Counted from the stretch's first letter, positions 1 through 11,472 are shown. The stretch: DNA of 64,000 bases from Curtobacterium caseinilyticum (GCF_030363035.1 NZ_JAUCMN010000005.1:124001-188000); one strand, 5' to 3'. Numbers and translations are program-made. The notes: generated by a model from the letters alone, not told the origin.

Positions 1-1106
1 GCATCACCGCCGACACCCCGGAAGAGGCGAGGGCCGCGGCCGAGCGGATCGGCGGCGTGGTCGTCGTCAAGGCGCAGGTGAAGGTCGGCGGTCGCGGCAA
101 GGCCGGCGGCGTCAAGGTCGCGAAGACCCCGGACGAGGCGTACGAGCACGCGGAGGCGATCCTCGGTCTCGACATCAAGGGCCACACGGTCCAACGGGTG
201 ATGGTCGCCCAGGGGGCCGACATCGCCGAGGAGTTCTACTTCTCGGTGCTGCTCGACCGGGCGAACCGCTCCTACCTGTCGCTCGTCAGCGTCGAGGGCG
301 GCATGGAGATCGAGCAGCTCGCGGTCGAGAAGCCCGAGGCGCTCGCCCGCGTCGAGGTGAACCCGCTCACCGGCATCAACGACGCGGCGGCGCAGGACAT
401 CGCCCGCCAGGCCGGCTTCCCGGACGAGCTCGTCGACCAGGTCGCCGCCGTGTTCGTGAAGCTCTACGACGTGTTCGCGGGCGAGGACGCCACCCTGGTC
501 GAGGTGAACCCGCTCGTCCGCACGGGCGACGGGCAGATCCTGGCCCTCGACGGCAAGGTCTCGCTCGACGACAACGCCGACTTCCGCCACGAGCAGCACA
601 AGGACCTCGAGGACACCGCGAGCGAGGACCCGCTCGAGGCCAAGGCGAAGCAGCACGGCCTCAACTACGTGAAGCTCGACGGCGAGGTCGGCGTCATCGG
701 CAACGGCGCCGGGCTCGTCATGTCGACGCTCGACGTCGTCGCCTACGCCGGTGAGCGCCACGGCGGCGTGAAGCCCGCCAACTTCCTCGACATCGGCGGT
801 GGCGCCTCGGCCGAGGTCATGGCCAACGGCCTCGACGTCATCCTCGGCGACCCGCAGGTGAAGAGCGTCTTCGTGAACGTCTTCGGCGGCATCACCGCCT
901 GCGACGCGGTCGCGAACGGCATCGTCGCCGCGCTCGGCATCCTCGGCGACGCGGCGACCAAGCCCCTCGTCGTCCGCCTCGACGGCAACAACGTGGACGA
1001 GGGTCGTCGGATCCTGGCGGAGGCGGCGCACCCGCTCGTCACCGTCGCCGAGACCATGGACGATGCGGCCGAGCAGGCCGCCGAGCTCGCCGCGGCCGCG
1101 GCGTAA
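1..1106 (+). CDS. sucC: Succinyl-CoA synthetase (ADP-forming) beta subunit, 5' partial
   Basis: With SucD this cytoplasmic TCA enzyme converts succinyl-CoA, ADP and phosphate into succinate, CoA and ATP. The window cuts the 5' end: the frame is open from base 3 and shows 367 sense codons of the roughly 388 usual, so about 20 N-terminal residues are missing and the first in-frame GTG at 57 is not the true start. The ATP-grasp half contains the stretch [13 protein letters not shown] and the metal-site motif EVNPL; the ligase half has [12 protein letters not shown] and FLDIGGGAS, both typical of SucC. sucD follows after 14 nt with an AAGGAG ribosome site, so the two subunits are co-transcribed. 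Identification is firm. Confidence 0.97.
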   Translation, partial: ITADTPEEARAAAERIGGVVVVKAQVKVGGRGKAGGVKVAKTPDEAYEHAEAILGLDIKGHTVQRVMVAQGADIAEEFYFSVLLDRANRSYLSLVSVEGGMEIEQLAVEKPEALARVEVNPLTGINDAAAQDIARQAGFPDELVDQVAAVFVKLYDVFAGEDATLVEVNPLVRTGDGQILALDGKVSLDDNADFRHEQHKDLEDTASEDPLEAKAKQHGLNYVKLDGEVGVIGNGAGLVMSTLDVVAYAGERHGGVKPANFLDIGGGASAEVMANGLDVILGDPQVKSVFVNVFGGITACDAVANGIVAALGILGDAATKPLVVRLDGNNVDEGRRILAEAAHPLVTVAETMDDAAEQAAELAAAAA

Positions 1107-1120
1107 GGAGCACCAGAGCA

Positions 1121-2014
1121 ATGTCGATCTTCCTCAACAAGGACTCCAAGGTCATCGTCCAGGGCATCACCGGCGGCGAGGGCACCAAGCACACCGCGCT
1201 CATGCTCAAGGCGGGCACGAACGTCGTCGGCGGCGTGAACGCCCGCAAGGCCGGCACCACCGTCACGCACGGCGACGTCGAGCTCCCCGTGTTCGGCTCG
1301 GTGCGCGAGGCCATCGACACCACCGGTGCCGACGTCTCGATCGTCTTCGTCCCGCCGGCGTTCGCGAAGGACGCCGTGATGGAGGCCATCGACGCCGAGA
1401 TCCCCCTCGTCGTCGTCATCACCGAGGGCATCCCGGTGCAGGACTCCGCGGCGTTCTGGGCGCACGCGAAGGCCCTCGGCGGCAAGACGCGCATCATCGG
1501 CCCGAACTGCCCCGGCATCATCACCCCCGGGGAGTCGCTCGTCGGCATCACCCCGGCGACGATCACCGGCAAGGGCCCGATCGGCCTCGTGTCGAAGTCC
1601 GGCACGCTGACCTACCAGATGATGTACGAGCTCCGCGACCTGGGCTTCTCGACCGCCATCGGCATCGGCGGCGACCCGGTCATCGGCACGACGCACATCG
1701 ACGCGCTCGCCGCGTTCGAGGCCGACCCCGAGACGACGGCGATCGTCATGATCGGCGAGATCGGCGGCGACGCCGAGGAGCGCGCGGCCGACTACATCAA
1801 GGCGCACGTCACGAAGCCCGTCGTCGGCTACGTCGCCGGCTTCACCGCACCCGAGGGCAAGACGATGGGTCACGCGGGCGCGATCGTGTCCGGCTCGGCC
1901 GGCACCGCCGAGGCCAAGAAGCAGGCGCTCGAGGCCGCGGGCGTCAAGGTCGGCAAGACGCCGTCCGAGACGGCCGCGCTGCTGCGCGAGGTGGTCGCCG
2001 CCGCGACGGCGTAG
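1121..2014 (+). CDS. sucD: Succinyl-CoA synthetase alpha subunit
   Basis: 297 residues, the normal SucD length. The N-terminal CoA-binding Rossmann domain carries [28 protein letters not shown] follows near residue 125; the phosphorylated histidine lies in GHAGAIVSG near residue 250. The alpha subunit binds CoA and carries the phosphohistidine intermediate that passes phosphate to ADP on SucC. It is the last gene of the sucCD pair: a perfect 18-bp hairpin begins 19 nt after the stop codon. Confidence 0.98.
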   Translation: MSIFLNKDSKVIVQGITGGEGTKHTALMLKAGTNVVGGVNARKAGTTVTHGDVELPVFGSVREAIDTTGADVSIVFVPPAFAKDAVMEAIDAEIPLVVVITEGIPVQDSAAFWAHAKALGGKTRIIGPNCPGIITPGESLVGITPATITGKGPIGLVSKSGTLTYQMMYELRDLGFSTAIGIGGDPVIGTTHIDALAAFEADPETTAIVMIGEIGGDAEERAADYIKAHVTKPVVGYVAGFTAPEGKTMGHAGAIVSGSAGTAEAKKQALEAAGVKVGKTPSETAALLREVVAAATA

Positions 2015-2032
2015 CGGTCCGCACCGCTCGAC

Positions 2033-2074
2033 GGACGGGAGGCACGGTGCCGGTGAGCACCGTGCCTCCCGTCC
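2033..2074 (+). terminator. 18-bp hairpin after sucD
   Basis: Perfect inverted repeat: left arm 2033-2050, six-base loop 2051-2056, right arm 2057-2074. The arm core GACGGGAGGCACGG recurs elsewhere in the window. There is no T-tract, as is usual for actinobacterial terminators, so the call rests on stem strength and position. Confidence 0.8.
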
Positions 2075-2154
2075 TGCTGTGGACGGTCGGTCAGTCTCCA
2101 CAGGTGCCGCGCGGCTCGCCCGACGACCGCCGGGCGGCACGTACCCTGGCTGCG

Positions 2155-4275
2155 ATGAACCGCCTGGGAACCGCACTGCTGGCCGCCGTCGAGGCGATCG
2201 TGACGGTCGGCGTGGGCCTCGGCATCGCGCTCGTGCCGCTCACGCTGCTGTGGGGCTTCGAGTACGGGTTGCAGATCGACTGGGACGTCTTCTGGAAGGC
2301 CGCGGGCAGCGTCTGGCTCGTCGGTCACGGTGTCGACGTGACCTTCCGGCTCGGATCGGACGTCGCCGGTGCGTCCGGTGTCGCCGGCGCAGCGGACCCC
2401 ATCCACGTGACGCTCGCGGCCCTCGGCTTCGCGGTCGTGACGGCCTGGCTCGGTGGACGTGCGGGGCGACGGTTCGCCGAGACGGAGCACCGGACGACGG
2501 GCCTGCTCGTCGGGACCGCTGCCGTCGCGCTGCTCGGGCTCGCGGTCGCGCTCTCGTCGACCTCCGCCGCGACCGACCCCGTGGTGTGGCAGGCCGTGGT
2601 GCTGCCCGCGCTCTGGTTCGCGGTCCCCGCCCTCGTGACGAGCGAGGTGTGCCGGGTGCGCCGGGGACTCCCGGCGGACCGACTCACGCAACTGGTCCTC
2701 GACCAGGCCGACCGGGTCCCCGTGCTCTGGCGGGTGGTCGTCGGCTTCGCGTTCCGCGCCGGGACCGCCGTGACGGCCGTCGTCGTCGCCGCTGCCGGGG
2801 TCGTCGTCGCCCTCCTGCTCCTGACCTCGTTCGCCGAGGTCATCGCCCTGTACGAACGGTCGCACGCCGGCGTCATCGGCGGCATCGCGCTCACGGTCGG
2901 CCAGCTCGCGTTCCTGCCGGACCTGGTCGGGTGGGCCGTCGCGTGGCTCGTCGGACCCGGGTTCGCGATCGGCGCCGGCTCGAGCGTCTCGCCGATCGGG
3001 ACGACCCTCGGCCCGATCCCCGGCATCCCGGTCTTCGGCGCGCTGCCCGCGTCCGGGCACACCTTCGGGCTGCTCGGGGTCCTCGTGCCCGTCGTCGCCG
3101 GGTTCGTCGTCGCCGGACTCATGCGGCCCGCGCTCGTCCGTGCACTCGGGACGGACGACTCGCCGCTCCGTCGGGCTGCTGCGGGTGTCGCGACCGGTGT
3201 CGTCGCCGGTGTCCTGACCGGCGTCGCGACCGCGCTGACCTCGGGGTCGCTCGGCCCCGGGCGCCTGGCCGAGGCCGGCCCCGACGGGTTCGCCGTCGGG
3301 CTCCTGGCGGCGCTCGAGGTCGGACTGCCGGCCGCCGTCGCACTGGCCGTCGGCAGCGACCTCGTGCGGTTGCCGGAGCGGAGCTGGGGTCGCGAGCGCT
3401 GGATCGAGGCGGATGCGGATGCGGACGCCGCCGCCGAGGACGCCCGAGCGGGTTCGCTCGTCGCTGCGCTGGACGACGCCGGTGCCGGCCGCCCGACCGC
3501 GACGCACCGGTTCACCGTGGCCGAGGCGCACGACTCGTCGACCCGCGCGACCGCCCCGACCTCGGCCGACGGCCCACCCGCCGGTGACGACCACCCGACC
3601 GAACCGATCGTCGACGCCGAGCGGCCACTCCAGCACGAGAGCGGCGCGCGCGCGGCGGACGACACTCGTACGGCGAGCGACACCCGCGCGGCGATCCCCA
3701 CCCCTGACCGCGACCACGACGGCGAGCGCGACGGCGGCCCCGACGACGCGCACGGCGGCGCGTCCGAGGGGAAGGACGACGACCGCTCCCGCGGGCCCGT
3801 CGCGGACCGCGGCGCGCCGGTCGCGGAGCCGGACGACGTCCCGCTGCCCGACTGGGCCCGCACCGACGCGGTCGCCGCCGAACGGGTCGCTCCGGTGTCC
3901 TCGCCGCCGGTCCGCGGCGGCATCAGCGGGCTGCGCGAGCGGCTCCGTGACGCTGCCGGGGACGTCCGGGCGCGCGCGGGCGACCTGCGCGACCGGGTCG
4001 GCGGTGCCGGCTCGGGTGGCACCGCGCAGGACGCGCGACGTCCGGCGGACGAGACCCTCCCGCATGCTCCGGGCACCGAGCAGCAGCCGGCGTTCCCGTG
4101 GAGCACCGAGGAGTTCGTCGCGGGGCGGGACGACGTCGACGATCCCGCCGGGAACCCGGACGAGCCGCGCACCGAGCGGACCGCGGACCGGGGACCCGGC
4201 GCCCGGTGGGACCAGACCGACCAGATCGCGGAGGACGAACTGCCGTGGTGGCGTCGTCCGAAGCACGACGCGTAG
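2155..4275 (+). CDS. DUF6350 family multi-spanning membrane protein with long disordered tail
   Basis: 706 residues of unknown biochemical role; this family typically sits between sucD and purN in actinobacteria. About the first 430 residues hold roughly ten hydrophobic helices in Leu/Val/Ala/Gly-rich stretches. The remaining 270 or so are rich in Asp, Arg, Glu, Ala and Pro without hydrophobic segments, so probably a disordered cytoplasmic tail. The ATG at 2155 is chosen because the frame becomes protein-like there and because TACCCT (2142-2147) lies 7 nt before it, the leaderless promoter pattern seen at many genes here; no ribosome site is visible. The open frame upstream overlaps sucD antisense-style and is not coding. 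Function unknown; family call fairly sure. Confidence 0.85.
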   Translation: MNRLGTALLAAVEAIVTVGVGLGIALVPLTLLWGFEYGLQIDWDVFWKAAGSVWLVGHGVDVTFRLGSDVAGASGVAGAADPIHVTLAALGFAVVTAWLGGRAGRRFAETEHRTTGLLVGTAAVALLGLAVALSSTSAATDPVVWQAVVLPALWFAVPALVTSEVCRVRRGLPADRLTQLVLDQADRVPVLWRVVVGFAFRAGTAVTAVVVAAAGVVVALLLLTSFAEVIALYERSHAGVIGGIALTVGQLAFLPDLVGWAVAWLVGPGFAIGAGSSVSPIGTTLGPIPGIPVFGALPASGHTFGLLGVLVPVVAGFVVAGLMRPALVRALGTDDSPLRRAAAGVATGVVAGVLTGVATALTSGSLGPGRLAEAGPDGFAVGLLAALEVGLPAAVALAVGSDLVRLPERSWGRERWIEADADADAAAEDARAGSLVAALDDAGAGRPTATHRFTVAEAHDSSTRATAPTSADGPPAGDDHPTEPIVDAERPLQHESGARAADDTRTASDTRAAIPTPDRDHDGERDGGPDDAHGGASEGKDDDRSRGPVADRGAPVAEPDDVPLPDWARTDAVAAERVAPVSSPPVRGGISGLRERLRDAAGDVRARAGDLRDRVGGAGSGGTAQDARRPADETLPHAPGTEQQPAFPWSTEEFVAGRDDVDDPAGNPDEPRTERTADRGPGARWDQTDQIAEDELPWWRRPKHDA

Positions 4276-4306
4276 TGCTCGCCGCACCGCCGGTAGGGTT
4301 GTCACC

Positions 4307-4900
4307 GTGCTCGAACTGGTCGTCCTGATCTCCGGTACCGGCTCGAACCTCCGAGCCCTGCTCGAGGCGACGACCGACGCCGAGTACCCCGCCCGCGTGG
4401 TCGCGATCGGGGCCGACCGTGACGCCGAGGGCCTCGGTCTGGGCGAGGAGTTCTCGATCCCGACCTTCACGGTCCCGTTCTCCCGCTTCGCCTCGCGCGA
4501 GGAGTGGGGTGCCGAGCTCGCCGCGCAGATCCGGCCGTGGACGCCGGACCTCCTCGTGCTGTCCGGCCTGATGCGCCTGCTCCCGCACGCCGTCGTGTCC
4601 GAGTTCGCTCCCGCGATCATCAACACCCACCCGGCGTACCTGCCCGAGTTCCCGGGAGCCCACGGCGTCCGTGACGCCCTCGCCGCCGGGGTCGAGCAGA
4701 CCGGCGCCAGTGTGATCCAGGTCGACGACGGTGTGGACACCGGCCCGATCCTGGCCCAGGAGCGTGTCCCCGTGCTGCCGGGCGACACCGAGTCGACGCT
4801 GCACGACCGCATCAAGCCGGTCGAACGTCGGCTGCTCATCCAGACCATCCTCGACATCGCCAACGGCACCACCGACCTGAAGGGCACCCCGAGCGCATGA
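4307..4900 (+). CDS. purN: Phosphoribosylglycinamide formyltransferase (GART)
   Basis: 197 residues, normal for PurN. It transfers a formyl group from 10-formyl-THF to GAR in the third step of purine synthesis. The N terminus reads [18 protein letters not shown], and the catalytic region contains [17 protein letters not shown] (active-site Asn and His) followed by [14 protein letters not shown] with the conserved Asp. The GTG start at 4307 is preceded by TAGGGT at 4294-4299, seven bases away, suggesting a leaderless mRNA. The stop overlaps the purH start as ATGA (4897-4900), so the two enzymes are translationally coupled. Confidence 0.96.
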   Translation: MLELVVLISGTGSNLRALLEATTDAEYPARVVAIGADRDAEGLGLGEEFSIPTFTVPFSRFASREEWGAELAAQIRPWTPDLLVLSGLMRLLPHAVVSEFAPAIINTHPAYLPEFPGAHGVRDALAAGVEQTGASVIQVDDGVDTGPILAQERVPVLPGDTESTLHDRIKPVERRLLIQTILDIANGTTDLKGTPSA

Positions 4901-6555
4901 GCGTGCACGCCGCCGACCCCAGCCTCTACCGCCACCGCGACGTCGTCCCCGTGCGGCGTGCCCTCATCTCGGTGAGCGACAAGTCGGGCCTGCTCGAGCT
5001 CGCCGGTGCCCTCGCCGACGCCGGCGTCGAGCTGGTGTCGACCGGCAGCACCGCGCAGACGATCCGCGACGCCGGGTACGGCGTCACCGACGTGTCGAGC
5101 GTGACCGGGTTCCCGGAGTCGCTCGACGGCCGTGTGAAGACCCTGCACCCCGCCGTGCACGCGGGGCTCCTGGCCGACCTGCGGCTGGAGTCGCACGAGC
5201 AGCAGCTCGCCGACCTCGGCATCGCGCCGTTCGAGCTCGTCGTCGTCAACCTGTACCCGTTCGTCGAGACGGTCGCCTCGGGTGCCGACAGCGCCACCGT
5301 GGTCGAGAACGTCGACATCGGTGGGCCCGCGATGGTCCGCGCCTCGGCGAAGAACCACCCGAACGTCGCGATCGTCGTCTCGCCGTCGTCCTACGCCGAG
5401 GTCGTCGAGGCGGTCCGTGCGGGCGGCACCACGCTCGAGCTCCGGAAGCGCCTCGCCGCGCAGGCCTTCGCCCACACGGCGTCGTACGACGCAGCCGTCG
5501 CCTCGTACTTCGCGACCGACGTCGTCGCTCAGGACGCGGCGCACGTCGCCGGGCAGGCCGCCGCACCGACCGTCGCCGGGGACCTCGAGACGCCCGGGAC
5601 GTTCGACGAGACGCTCCGGATCGAGGCCGGTCTGACCGCGACCCTCCGCTACGGCGAGAACGCGCACCAGGCCGCGGCGCTCTACACGAGCACCGGAGGA
5701 GCGGGCATCGCGCAGGCGACGCAGCTGCACGGCAAGGAGATGTCGTACAACAACTACGTCGACGCCGACGCCGCCGTCCGTGCCGCCTACGACTTCGACA
5801 CCCCGGCCGTCGCGATCATCAAGCACGCCAACCCGTGCGGCATCGCCACCGCCCCGGCAGACGCGGTCGACCCGATCGCCTCGGCCCACGCCGCCGCGCA
5901 CGCCTGCGACCCGCTGTCGGCCTTCGGCGGCGTGATCGCCGCGAACCGTCCGGTCACGAAGCAGATGGCGGAGACCGTCCGCGACATCTTCACCGAGGTC
6001 GTCGTCGCCCCGGCCTTCGACCCCGAGGCACTCGAGATCCTGTCGCAGAAGAAGAACATCCGCCTGCTCACGCTGCCGGCGGACTTCGCGCTCGCGACGC
6101 GTGAGCTCAAGCAGGTCTCCGGCGGCTTCCTCGTGCAGGACGCCGACCGCTTCACCGCCTTCGACCAGTCCACCTGGACCCTGGTGTCGGGCGAGCCGGC
6201 CGACGAGGCGACCCTCGCCGACCTGGCGTTCGCGTGGAAGGCCAGCCGTGCGGTCAAGTCGAACGCCATCCTGCTCGCCGACCAGGGCGCGAGCGTCGGC
6301 GTCGGCATGGGCCAGGTCAACCGGGTCGACTCGTGCCACCTCGCGGTGGACCGCGCCGGTGATCGTGCCCGTGGCAGCGTCGCGGCGTCGGACGCCTTCT
6401 TCCCGTTCGCCGACGGCCTGCAGGTCCTGCTCGACGCCGGCGTCCGTGCCGTCGCCCAGCCGGGCGGCAGCGTCCGTGACGACGAGGTCATCGCGGCAGC
6501 GCAGGCCGCCGGGGTGACGATGTACTTCACGGGCGAGCGCCACTTCTTCCACTGA
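4897..6555 (+). CDS. purH: Bifunctional AICAR transformylase / IMP cyclohydrolase
   Basis: 552 residues. It catalyses the last two steps of IMP synthesis. The N-terminal cyclohydrolase (MGS-like) domain covers about residues 15-150 ([32 protein letters not shown]); the AICAR formyltransferase domain follows, with [20 protein letters not shown] (catalytic Lys-His) and SNAILLA. Coupled to purN by an ATGA overlap. Both enzymes use 10-formyl-THF, linking this pair to folD, glyA and purU further along the window. Confidence 0.98.
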   Translation: MSVHAADPSLYRHRDVVPVRRALISVSDKSGLLELAGALADAGVELVSTGSTAQTIRDAGYGVTDVSSVTGFPESLDGRVKTLHPAVHAGLLADLRLESHEQQLADLGIAPFELVVVNLYPFVETVASGADSATVVENVDIGGPAMVRASAKNHPNVAIVVSPSSYAEVVEAVRAGGTTLELRKRLAAQAFAHTASYDAAVASYFATDVVAQDAAHVAGQAAAPTVAGDLETPGTFDETLRIEAGLTATLRYGENAHQAAALYTSTGGAGIAQATQLHGKEMSYNNYVDADAAVRAAYDFDTPAVAIIKHANPCGIATAPADAVDPIASAHAAAHACDPLSAFGGVIAANRPVTKQMAETVRDIFTEVVVAPAFDPEALEILSQKKNIRLLTLPADFALATRELKQVSGGFLVQDADRFTAFDQSTWTLVSGEPADEATLADLAFAWKASRAVKSNAILLADQGASVGVGMGQVNRVDSCHLAVDRAGDRARGSVAASDAFFPFADGLQVLLDAGVRAVAQPGGSVRDDEVIAAAQAAGVTMYFTGERHFFH

Positions 6556-6592
6556 GCCACCAGATCGACGGCGTCCAACAACGCCGGGACCA

Positions 6593-6622
6593 TTGCGCTG
6601 CACGAGCGACTGTGAATAGTCT
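6593..6622 (+). promoter_or_regulatory. Candidate promoter for the ABC exporter leader
   Basis: TTGCGC at 6593-6598 and TAGTCT at 6617-6622 with an 18-nt spacer, about 90 bases upstream of the small ORF at 6709. This would give a transcript with a leader of nearly 490 nt before the first ABC gene. Prediction from motif and spacing only. Confidence 0.4.
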
Positions 6623-6708
6623 GTAAGGCTCCGCACCGCATCGACGATCGCGACCGGATCGGCTGTGCCGCGGACACAACGGTGACGAAGACGACGACTG
6701 GAGTGACG

Positions 6709-6843
6709 ATGGACGCGACGACCGGAACAGTGGCGACGGCTGCCCGGACGGGTCTCGTGTCCCTCGTGGGGACCACTCCCGCTCCGCGACCCCGGACCCG
6801 AGCGGCCCTGCCGCTCCGGTACCCGGGCGCGGCCGCCGTCTAG
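6709..6843 (+). CDS. Possible 44-residue upstream ORF in the ABC exporter leader
   Basis: ATG at 6709 is preceded by a GGAG ribosome site (about 6700-6703) at good spacing and runs 44 codons to TAG at 6841. It starts [14 protein letters not shown] and ends in an Arg/Pro/Ala-rich tail, [10 protein letters not shown]; no homolog is recognised. It lies in a 557-base gap between purH and an ABC exporter pair, followed by a series of hairpins, which is the layout of a translation-dependent attenuator. Coding is plausible from the ribosome site and position but unproven. Confidence 0.45.
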   Translation: MDATTGTVATAARTGLVSLVGTTPAPRPRTRAALPLRYPGAAAV

Positions 6844-6908
6844 CCAGGCCCTCCCACGGCCTCGCGCCCGACGACCCCGTCGGCGAGCGCGGACCACCCG
6901 CTGAGAAC

Positions 6909-6968
6909 CCGGGGACCAGTGTCCCCGGTGCCCTCCGGCCCGGTCGACGTCACACCAGTGACGGCGAC
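6909..6968 (+). promoter_or_regulatory. Two hairpins in the ABC exporter leader
   Basis: A perfect 8-bp stem with a CAGT tetraloop (6909-6916 with 6921-6928) is followed by an 11-position stem with one mismatch and an ACCA loop (6943-6953 with 6958-6968). Both lie between the small ORF stop (6843) and the ABC start (7113), so they could be terminator/antiterminator elements. A third G/C-rich stem (GGCGCG with CGCGCC) follows closely. The rest of 6556-7112 shows no other gene. Confidence 0.5.
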
Positions 6969-7112
6969 GGCGCGCGACCACGCGCCCGGCCGACGACCAC
7001 CGCACTGCCACACCGCGCCTCCCGGCCGGACCGCCACCCGCCGACGCGACCCGTCGACGGCCACGGCGACCCGACCGGGCGGACACGGCACGACGCACGA
7101 GGACGCAACCGC

Positions 7113-8936
7113 ATGTCCAGAACGCCCGACCAGGCGACCCCCTCCACCGACCGCCCCTCGACCCTGCGCGCCATCGGCCGCATCTGGCCCTACGTCGAGC
7201 CGTACCGCTGGCGGCTGCTCGGCGGCATGGCCGCGGCGATGGGCGCCTCGCTCGTCGCCCTGGCGATCCCGTACGTGCTGCAGTGGCTCGTCGACGGCCC
7301 GCTGTCGTCGCGCGACGCCGCGCTCATCTGGCCCGCCGGGCTCGGCGTGCTCGCACTGGGCGCCCTCGAGGCGTTCTTCATCGCCTCGCGCCGCCGCCTG
7401 GTGATGCGCCCCTCGACGCGCATCGAGACGAGCATGCGGAACGCGCTCTACGCGAAGCTCCAGGACCTGCCCGTCGCGTTCCACGACCGCTGGGAGTCCG
7501 GCCAGCTGCTCTCCCGCTCGGTGTCCGACCTGTCGCTGATCCGCCGTTGGCTGGCGTTCGGCGTGGTCCTCCTCGTGGTGAACATCGTCACGATCGCGGT
7601 CGGTTTCGTGGTGCTGTTCACCTTCGGCTGGCTGCTCGGCCTGATCTTCCTGGTGGCGTCGATCCCGCTGTGGATCAACGGCCTGCTGTTCGAGCGGAAG
7701 TACTCCGTCGTCGCGCGGCGCAGCCAGGACCAGGTCGGCGACCTCGCCACGAGCGTCGAGCAGTCGGTGCACGGCATCCGTGTGCTCAAGGCGTTCGGCC
7801 GCGGGCGCTCGAAGCTCGAGGAGTTCAGCGAGCAGGCCGAGGCCCTCCGCGGCACCGAGATCGAGAAGGCGAAGGCCATCGCGAGCATCTGGCTGTGGCT
7901 GCTGCTCGTGCCGGACGTCGCGTTCGCGCTGTGCCTGCTCGCCGGCATCTGGCTGGCGTCGCAGGGCGAGCTGACGGTCGGGCAGCTGTTCGCGTTCTTC
8001 GCGACGGCGACGGTGCTGCGGTTCCCGATCGAGTCGATCGGGTTCTTCCTGTCGATGACCTTCGACACCCGGACCGCGGTCGACCGGTTCTTCGAGGTCA
8101 TGGACTCCGAGAACACGATCCAGGACCCCGAGCACCCGCGGACCATCGCCGAGCCGCACGGCGCGCTGTCGTTCAACGACGTCCACTTCCGCTACCAGGA
8201 CGCGACGGACGAGTACCCCGACCTGGTCGACGGCGTCGAGCTCCAGCTGCACCCGGGCGAGACCATGGCGCTCGTCGGCCTGACCGGCAGCGGCAAGACC
8301 ACGCTGCTGTCGCTCGTGCCGCGGCTCTACGACGTCACCGGCGGCTCGATCACGATCGACGGCGTCGACGTCCGCGACCTCACGCGCGCGGAACTCCGCC
8401 GGCACGTCGGCGTCGCGTTCGAGGACGCCACGCTGTTCTCGACGAGCGTCCGGGACAACGTGCTGCTCGGCCGGCCCGACCTCGAGGGCGCCGAGGCCGA
8501 GCGGATCATGCGCGAGGCACTGGAGATCGCACAGGCGTCCTTCGTGGACGACCTGCCGGACGGGGTCCACACCCGCGTCGGCGAAGAGGGCATGTCGCTC
8601 TCCGGCGGCCAGCGGCAGCGTCTGGCGCTCGCGCGTGCGATCGCCGCCCGCCCGTCGGTCCTCGTGCTCGACGACCCGCTGTCAGCGCTCGACGTCGACA
8701 CCGAGGCGCGCGTCGAGGCGGGGCTCCGCCGTGTGCTGGCTGAGACGACCTCGCTGATCGTCGCCCACCGCCCGTCCACCGTGACGCTCGCCGACCGCGT
8801 GGCGCTCATGGAGGGCGGCCGCATCACCGCCGTCGGCACCCACTCGGAGCTGATGGCCACCAACGAGCACTACCGCTACGTCATCTCCTCGCTCGACGAG
8901 GACGACGCACCCGCCCGAGAGGAGGCGATGGCATGA
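7113..8936 (+). CDS. Heterodimeric ABC exporter, half-transporter 1 (degenerate Walker B)
   Basis: 607 residues: six-helix export membrane domain (about 30-310) then an ATPase domain (about 355-590). Walker A is GLTGSGKTT, signature [14 protein letters not shown] and Walker [13 protein letters not shown]. The residue after the Walker B Asp is Asp rather than the catalytic Glu, the mark of the non-catalytic site of an asymmetric ABC heterodimer. The partner gene overlaps by ATGA and has the complementary features. Likely exports a drug, lipid or peptide; the substrate cannot be read from sequence. The ATG at 7113 has only a weak GAGGA ribosome site, and the long structured leader suggests control after initiation. 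Confidence 0.93.
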   Translation: MSRTPDQATPSTDRPSTLRAIGRIWPYVEPYRWRLLGGMAAAMGASLVALAIPYVLQWLVDGPLSSRDAALIWPAGLGVLALGALEAFFIASRRRLVMRPSTRIETSMRNALYAKLQDLPVAFHDRWESGQLLSRSVSDLSLIRRWLAFGVVLLVVNIVTIAVGFVVLFTFGWLLGLIFLVASIPLWINGLLFERKYSVVARRSQDQVGDLATSVEQSVHGIRVLKAFGRGRSKLEEFSEQAEALRGTEIEKAKAIASIWLWLLLVPDVAFALCLLAGIWLASQGELTVGQLFAFFATATVLRFPIESIGFFLSMTFDTRTAVDRFFEVMDSENTIQDPEHPRTIAEPHGALSFNDVHFRYQDATDEYPDLVDGVELQLHPGETMALVGLTGSGKTTLLSLVPRLYDVTGGSITIDGVDVRDLTRAELRRHVGVAFEDATLFSTSVRDNVLLGRPDLEGAEAERIMREALEIAQASFVDDLPDGVHTRVGEEGMSLSGGQRQRLALARAIAARPSVLVLDDPLSALDVDTEARVEAGLRRVLAETTSLIVAHRPSTVTLADRVALMEGGRITAVGTHSELMATNEHYRYVISSLDEDDAPAREEAMA

Positions 8937-10855
8937 GCCAGCAGGAACAGGTCCCGCCCGTGGACACGGCAGCCGGGCCGGGAGGCACGGATCCCGTCCT
9001 CGACGAGGCCGCGGCGGCGCGGGCGGCCGGCCCGGTCACCGCGGCGGTCACCACGCTCGGCGTGCGCGGCGAGGAGCGCGAGGACTTCAGCAAGGCGGAG
9101 AGCAAGCGCCTGCGGCGCCGCTCCCTCGCCCTGCTCGGGTCGCTCGCCGCACCGCTCAAGGCCCGGTTGGTGCTGCTCGGGGTCGTCGTGGTCGTGTCCA
9201 CGGCGGGCACGGTCGCCGGCCCGGCGCTCATCGCGTGGGGCATCGACAACGCCCTGCCCGCGGTGATGGACGAGGACGACTGGGTGCCGGCGTTCGGCGT
9301 GGTGGCGACGTACATCGTCGTCGCGGTGCTCGGCGCGGTCCTCACCGCCTGGTACACCGTGCTCGCGGCACGGATCAGCCAGGCGATCCTGTTCGACCTG
9401 CGCAAACGGGTGTTCCTGCACACGCAGCGACTCTCGCTCGAGTTCCACGAGACGTACACGTCGGGCCGGATCATCTCGCGCCAGACGAGCGACCTCGACT
9501 CGATCCGCGAGCTGCTCGACTCCGGGCTGAACCAGCTCATCCAGGGCGTGCTCTACATGGTGTTCACGGGCATCGCGCTCGTGCTCCTCGACCCGACGTC
9601 CGGGCTCGTGCTCGCGGTGTCGCTCGTGCCGCTCTGGTTCCTGATCCGCTGGTTCCAGACGAACTCGCAGACGCTGTTCCGGGCCACCCGCGTGACCTCG
9701 GCCAGGGTCATCGTGCACTTCGTCGAGACGATGACCGGCATCCGGGCGGTGCAGGCGTTCCGGAAGGAGTCCCGCAACCGCGACGAGTACGGCCGCTACG
9801 TCGAGGACTACCGGGTGGCGAACACGAAGGTGTTCAACCTGTTCGGGACCTTCGACCCGGTGCTCGTGCTCATCGGCAACGCCACGCTCGCGGCGGTCGT
9901 GATCGTCGGTGGCTTCCGGATCGTCGGCGGGTCGCTCGAGGTCGGCGCGCTGCTGGCGGTCGCGCTCTACGCCAAGCGGTTCTTCGACCCGGCGCAGGAA
10001 CTCGCGATGTTCTACAACGGGTACCAGTCGGCCTCGGCGGCGATGGAGAAGATCTCCGGCGTCCTCGAGGAGCGTCCGTCGGTGCCGGACCCCGCGAAGC
10101 CGGTGCGGCTGCCAGAGGCCACCGGGGCGGTGGACTTCGACGACGTCGAGTTCGCGTACAACGCCGACAAGGTCGTGCTCCCCGAGTTCGACCTGCACGT
10201 CCCGGCGGGGCAGACCATCGCGCTCGTCGGGTCGACCGGTGCCGGCAAGTCGACGCTCGCGAAGCTCATGGCGCGGTTCTACGACCCGACCAAGGGCTCC
10301 GTGCGGCTCGACGGCATCGACCTGCGGGAGATCGACCCGAAGGACATGCGCCGCGCGATCGTCATGGTCACGCAGGAGGCGTACCTGTTCTCCGGCTCGG
10401 TCGCGGACAACATCGCGCTCGGCAAGCCGGGGGCGACGCGCGACGAGATCGTCCGGGCGGCGGAGGCCGTCGGCGCGCACGCGTTCATCGAGGCCCTGCC
10501 CGACGGGTACGACACCGACGTGAACAAGCGCGGCGGCCGGGTGTCGGCCGGGCAGCGGCAGCTGCTGTCGTTCGCCCGGGCGTTCATCGCCGACCCGAAG
10601 GTGCTCATCCTCGACGAGGCGACGGCGTCGCTCGACATCCCGTCCGAGCGGCTCGTGCAGGAGGGCCTCGAGACCCTGCTCGCGGACCGCACGGCCGTGA
10701 TCATCGCGCACCGCCTGTCGACGGTCGCGATCGCCCACCGGGTGCTCGTGATGGAGTACGGCCGGATCGTCGAGGACGGCACGCCGGACGACCTGATCGC
10801 CGGGACCGGTCGCTTCGCCCAGCTGCACGCGGCCTGGCGCGACTCGCTCGTCTAG
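8933..10855 (+). CDS. Heterodimeric ABC exporter, half-transporter 2 (catalytic Walker B)
   Basis: 640 residues. A roughly 60-residue charged N-terminal extension precedes the six-helix membrane domain; the ATPase domain occupies about 395-630. Walker A is GSTGAGKST, Walker B is canonical [12 protein letters not shown], but the signature is VSAGQRQ instead of LSGGQ. With half 1 this builds one full site (this Walker A/B with the partner's LSGGQ) and one degenerate site, as in TM287/288- or LmrCD-type exporters. The start overlaps the previous stop (ATGA). A 14-bp hairpin follows 50 nt after the stop. Confidence 0.94.
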   Translation: MSQQEQVPPVDTAAGPGGTDPVLDEAAAARAAGPVTAAVTTLGVRGEEREDFSKAESKRLRRRSLALLGSLAAPLKARLVLLGVVVVVSTAGTVAGPALIAWGIDNALPAVMDEDDWVPAFGVVATYIVVAVLGAVLTAWYTVLAARISQAILFDLRKRVFLHTQRLSLEFHETYTSGRIISRQTSDLDSIRELLDSGLNQLIQGVLYMVFTGIALVLLDPTSGLVLAVSLVPLWFLIRWFQTNSQTLFRATRVTSARVIVHFVETMTGIRAVQAFRKESRNRDEYGRYVEDYRVANTKVFNLFGTFDPVLVLIGNATLAAVVIVGGFRIVGGSLEVGALLAVALYAKRFFDPAQELAMFYNGYQSASAAMEKISGVLEERPSVPDPAKPVRLPEATGAVDFDDVEFAYNADKVVLPEFDLHVPAGQTIALVGSTGAGKSTLAKLMARFYDPTKGSVRLDGIDLREIDPKDMRRAIVMVTQEAYLFSGSVADNIALGKPGATRDEIVRAAEAVGAHAFIEALPDGYDTDVNKRGGRVSAGQRQLLSFARAFIADPKVLILDEATASLDIPSERLVQEGLETLLADRTAVIIAHRLSTVAIAHRVLVMEYGRIVEDGTPDDLIAGTGRFAQLHAAWRDSLV

Positions 10856-10905
10856 CCGTCCCTCGGCCGCGGACCGGACGTCCGTCGGCTCGCACCCTGC
10901 TCCGC

Positions 10906-10937
10906 ACATCGCGCCCCGTCTCCACGGGGCGCGATGT
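10906..10937 (+). terminator. 14-bp hairpin after the ABC exporter
   Basis: Perfect inverted repeat, arms 10906-10919 and 10924-10937 with a CTCC loop, G/C-rich, no T-tract. Position directly after the ABC pair supports a terminator. Confidence 0.8.
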
Positions 10938-10987
10938 CCGTCCGGGGGTGCGCCACCGGGCGCGGAGGACGTGGTTGGCTTGCTCCC

Positions 10988-11413
10988 ATGAGCAACGACA
11001 GCGTGCAGCCCGGCGGCGTCGCCCTGCGCGACCCCTGGTACGGGGCACCCTTCACCGCGGCGGTCCGCCGGTTCTGGCGGAAGTACACGGTGTTCACCGG
11101 CCGGGCGTCACGCTCCGAGTTCTGGTGGTGGTGGATCACGTCGTTCGTGATCGGGCTCGTGCTGCAGCTCGTCCCGCAGGTCTTCACGCCGGACACCCCC
11201 GTGCTCGAGAACCCCGTCGGGTCCTACCTGTTCGTGCTGTGGGGGCTCGTGACGCTCGTCGGGTCGCTCGCCCTCGGTGCCCGACGGCTGCACGACGCGA
11301 ACCTGTCCGGCTTCTGGCAGTTCCTGCACGTGCTCCCCGCGATCGGTTCGCTCGTGCTCCTCGTGCTGTTCCTGCTGCCGTCGAACCCGAGGGGCGCACG
11401 CTTCGACGCCTGA
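10988..11413 (+). CDS. DUF805 family membrane protein
   Basis: 141 residues. The family signature is clear: FTGRASRSEFWWWW near residue 35, ARRLHDANLSGFW near residue 100, and the closing LPSNPRGARFD. Three to four membrane helices. Function unknown; E. coli homologs include YhaH and YhaI. The ATG at 10988 is chosen because protein-like sequence (MSNDSVQPGG) begins there; the upstream open frame runs through the terminator hairpin. Confidence 0.88.
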   Translation: MSNDSVQPGGVALRDPWYGAPFTAAVRRFWRKYTVFTGRASRSEFWWWWITSFVIGLVLQLVPQVFTPDTPVLENPVGSYLFVLWGLVTLVGSLALGARRLHDANLSGFWQFLHVLPAIGSLVLLVLFLLPSNPRGARFDA

Positions 11414-11472
11414 GCCGTGACGGCGCCGACCGACGCGTGACGCCGCCGACCGACGCCGACGTCGGGAGCGGG

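Noticed and set aside
1870-7098. Very long open frame on the minus strand opposite sucD-purH
   Set aside because: It is antisense to well-identified genes, has Arg/Gly/Asp-rich composition and no domains; in GC-rich DNA such frames arise by chance.
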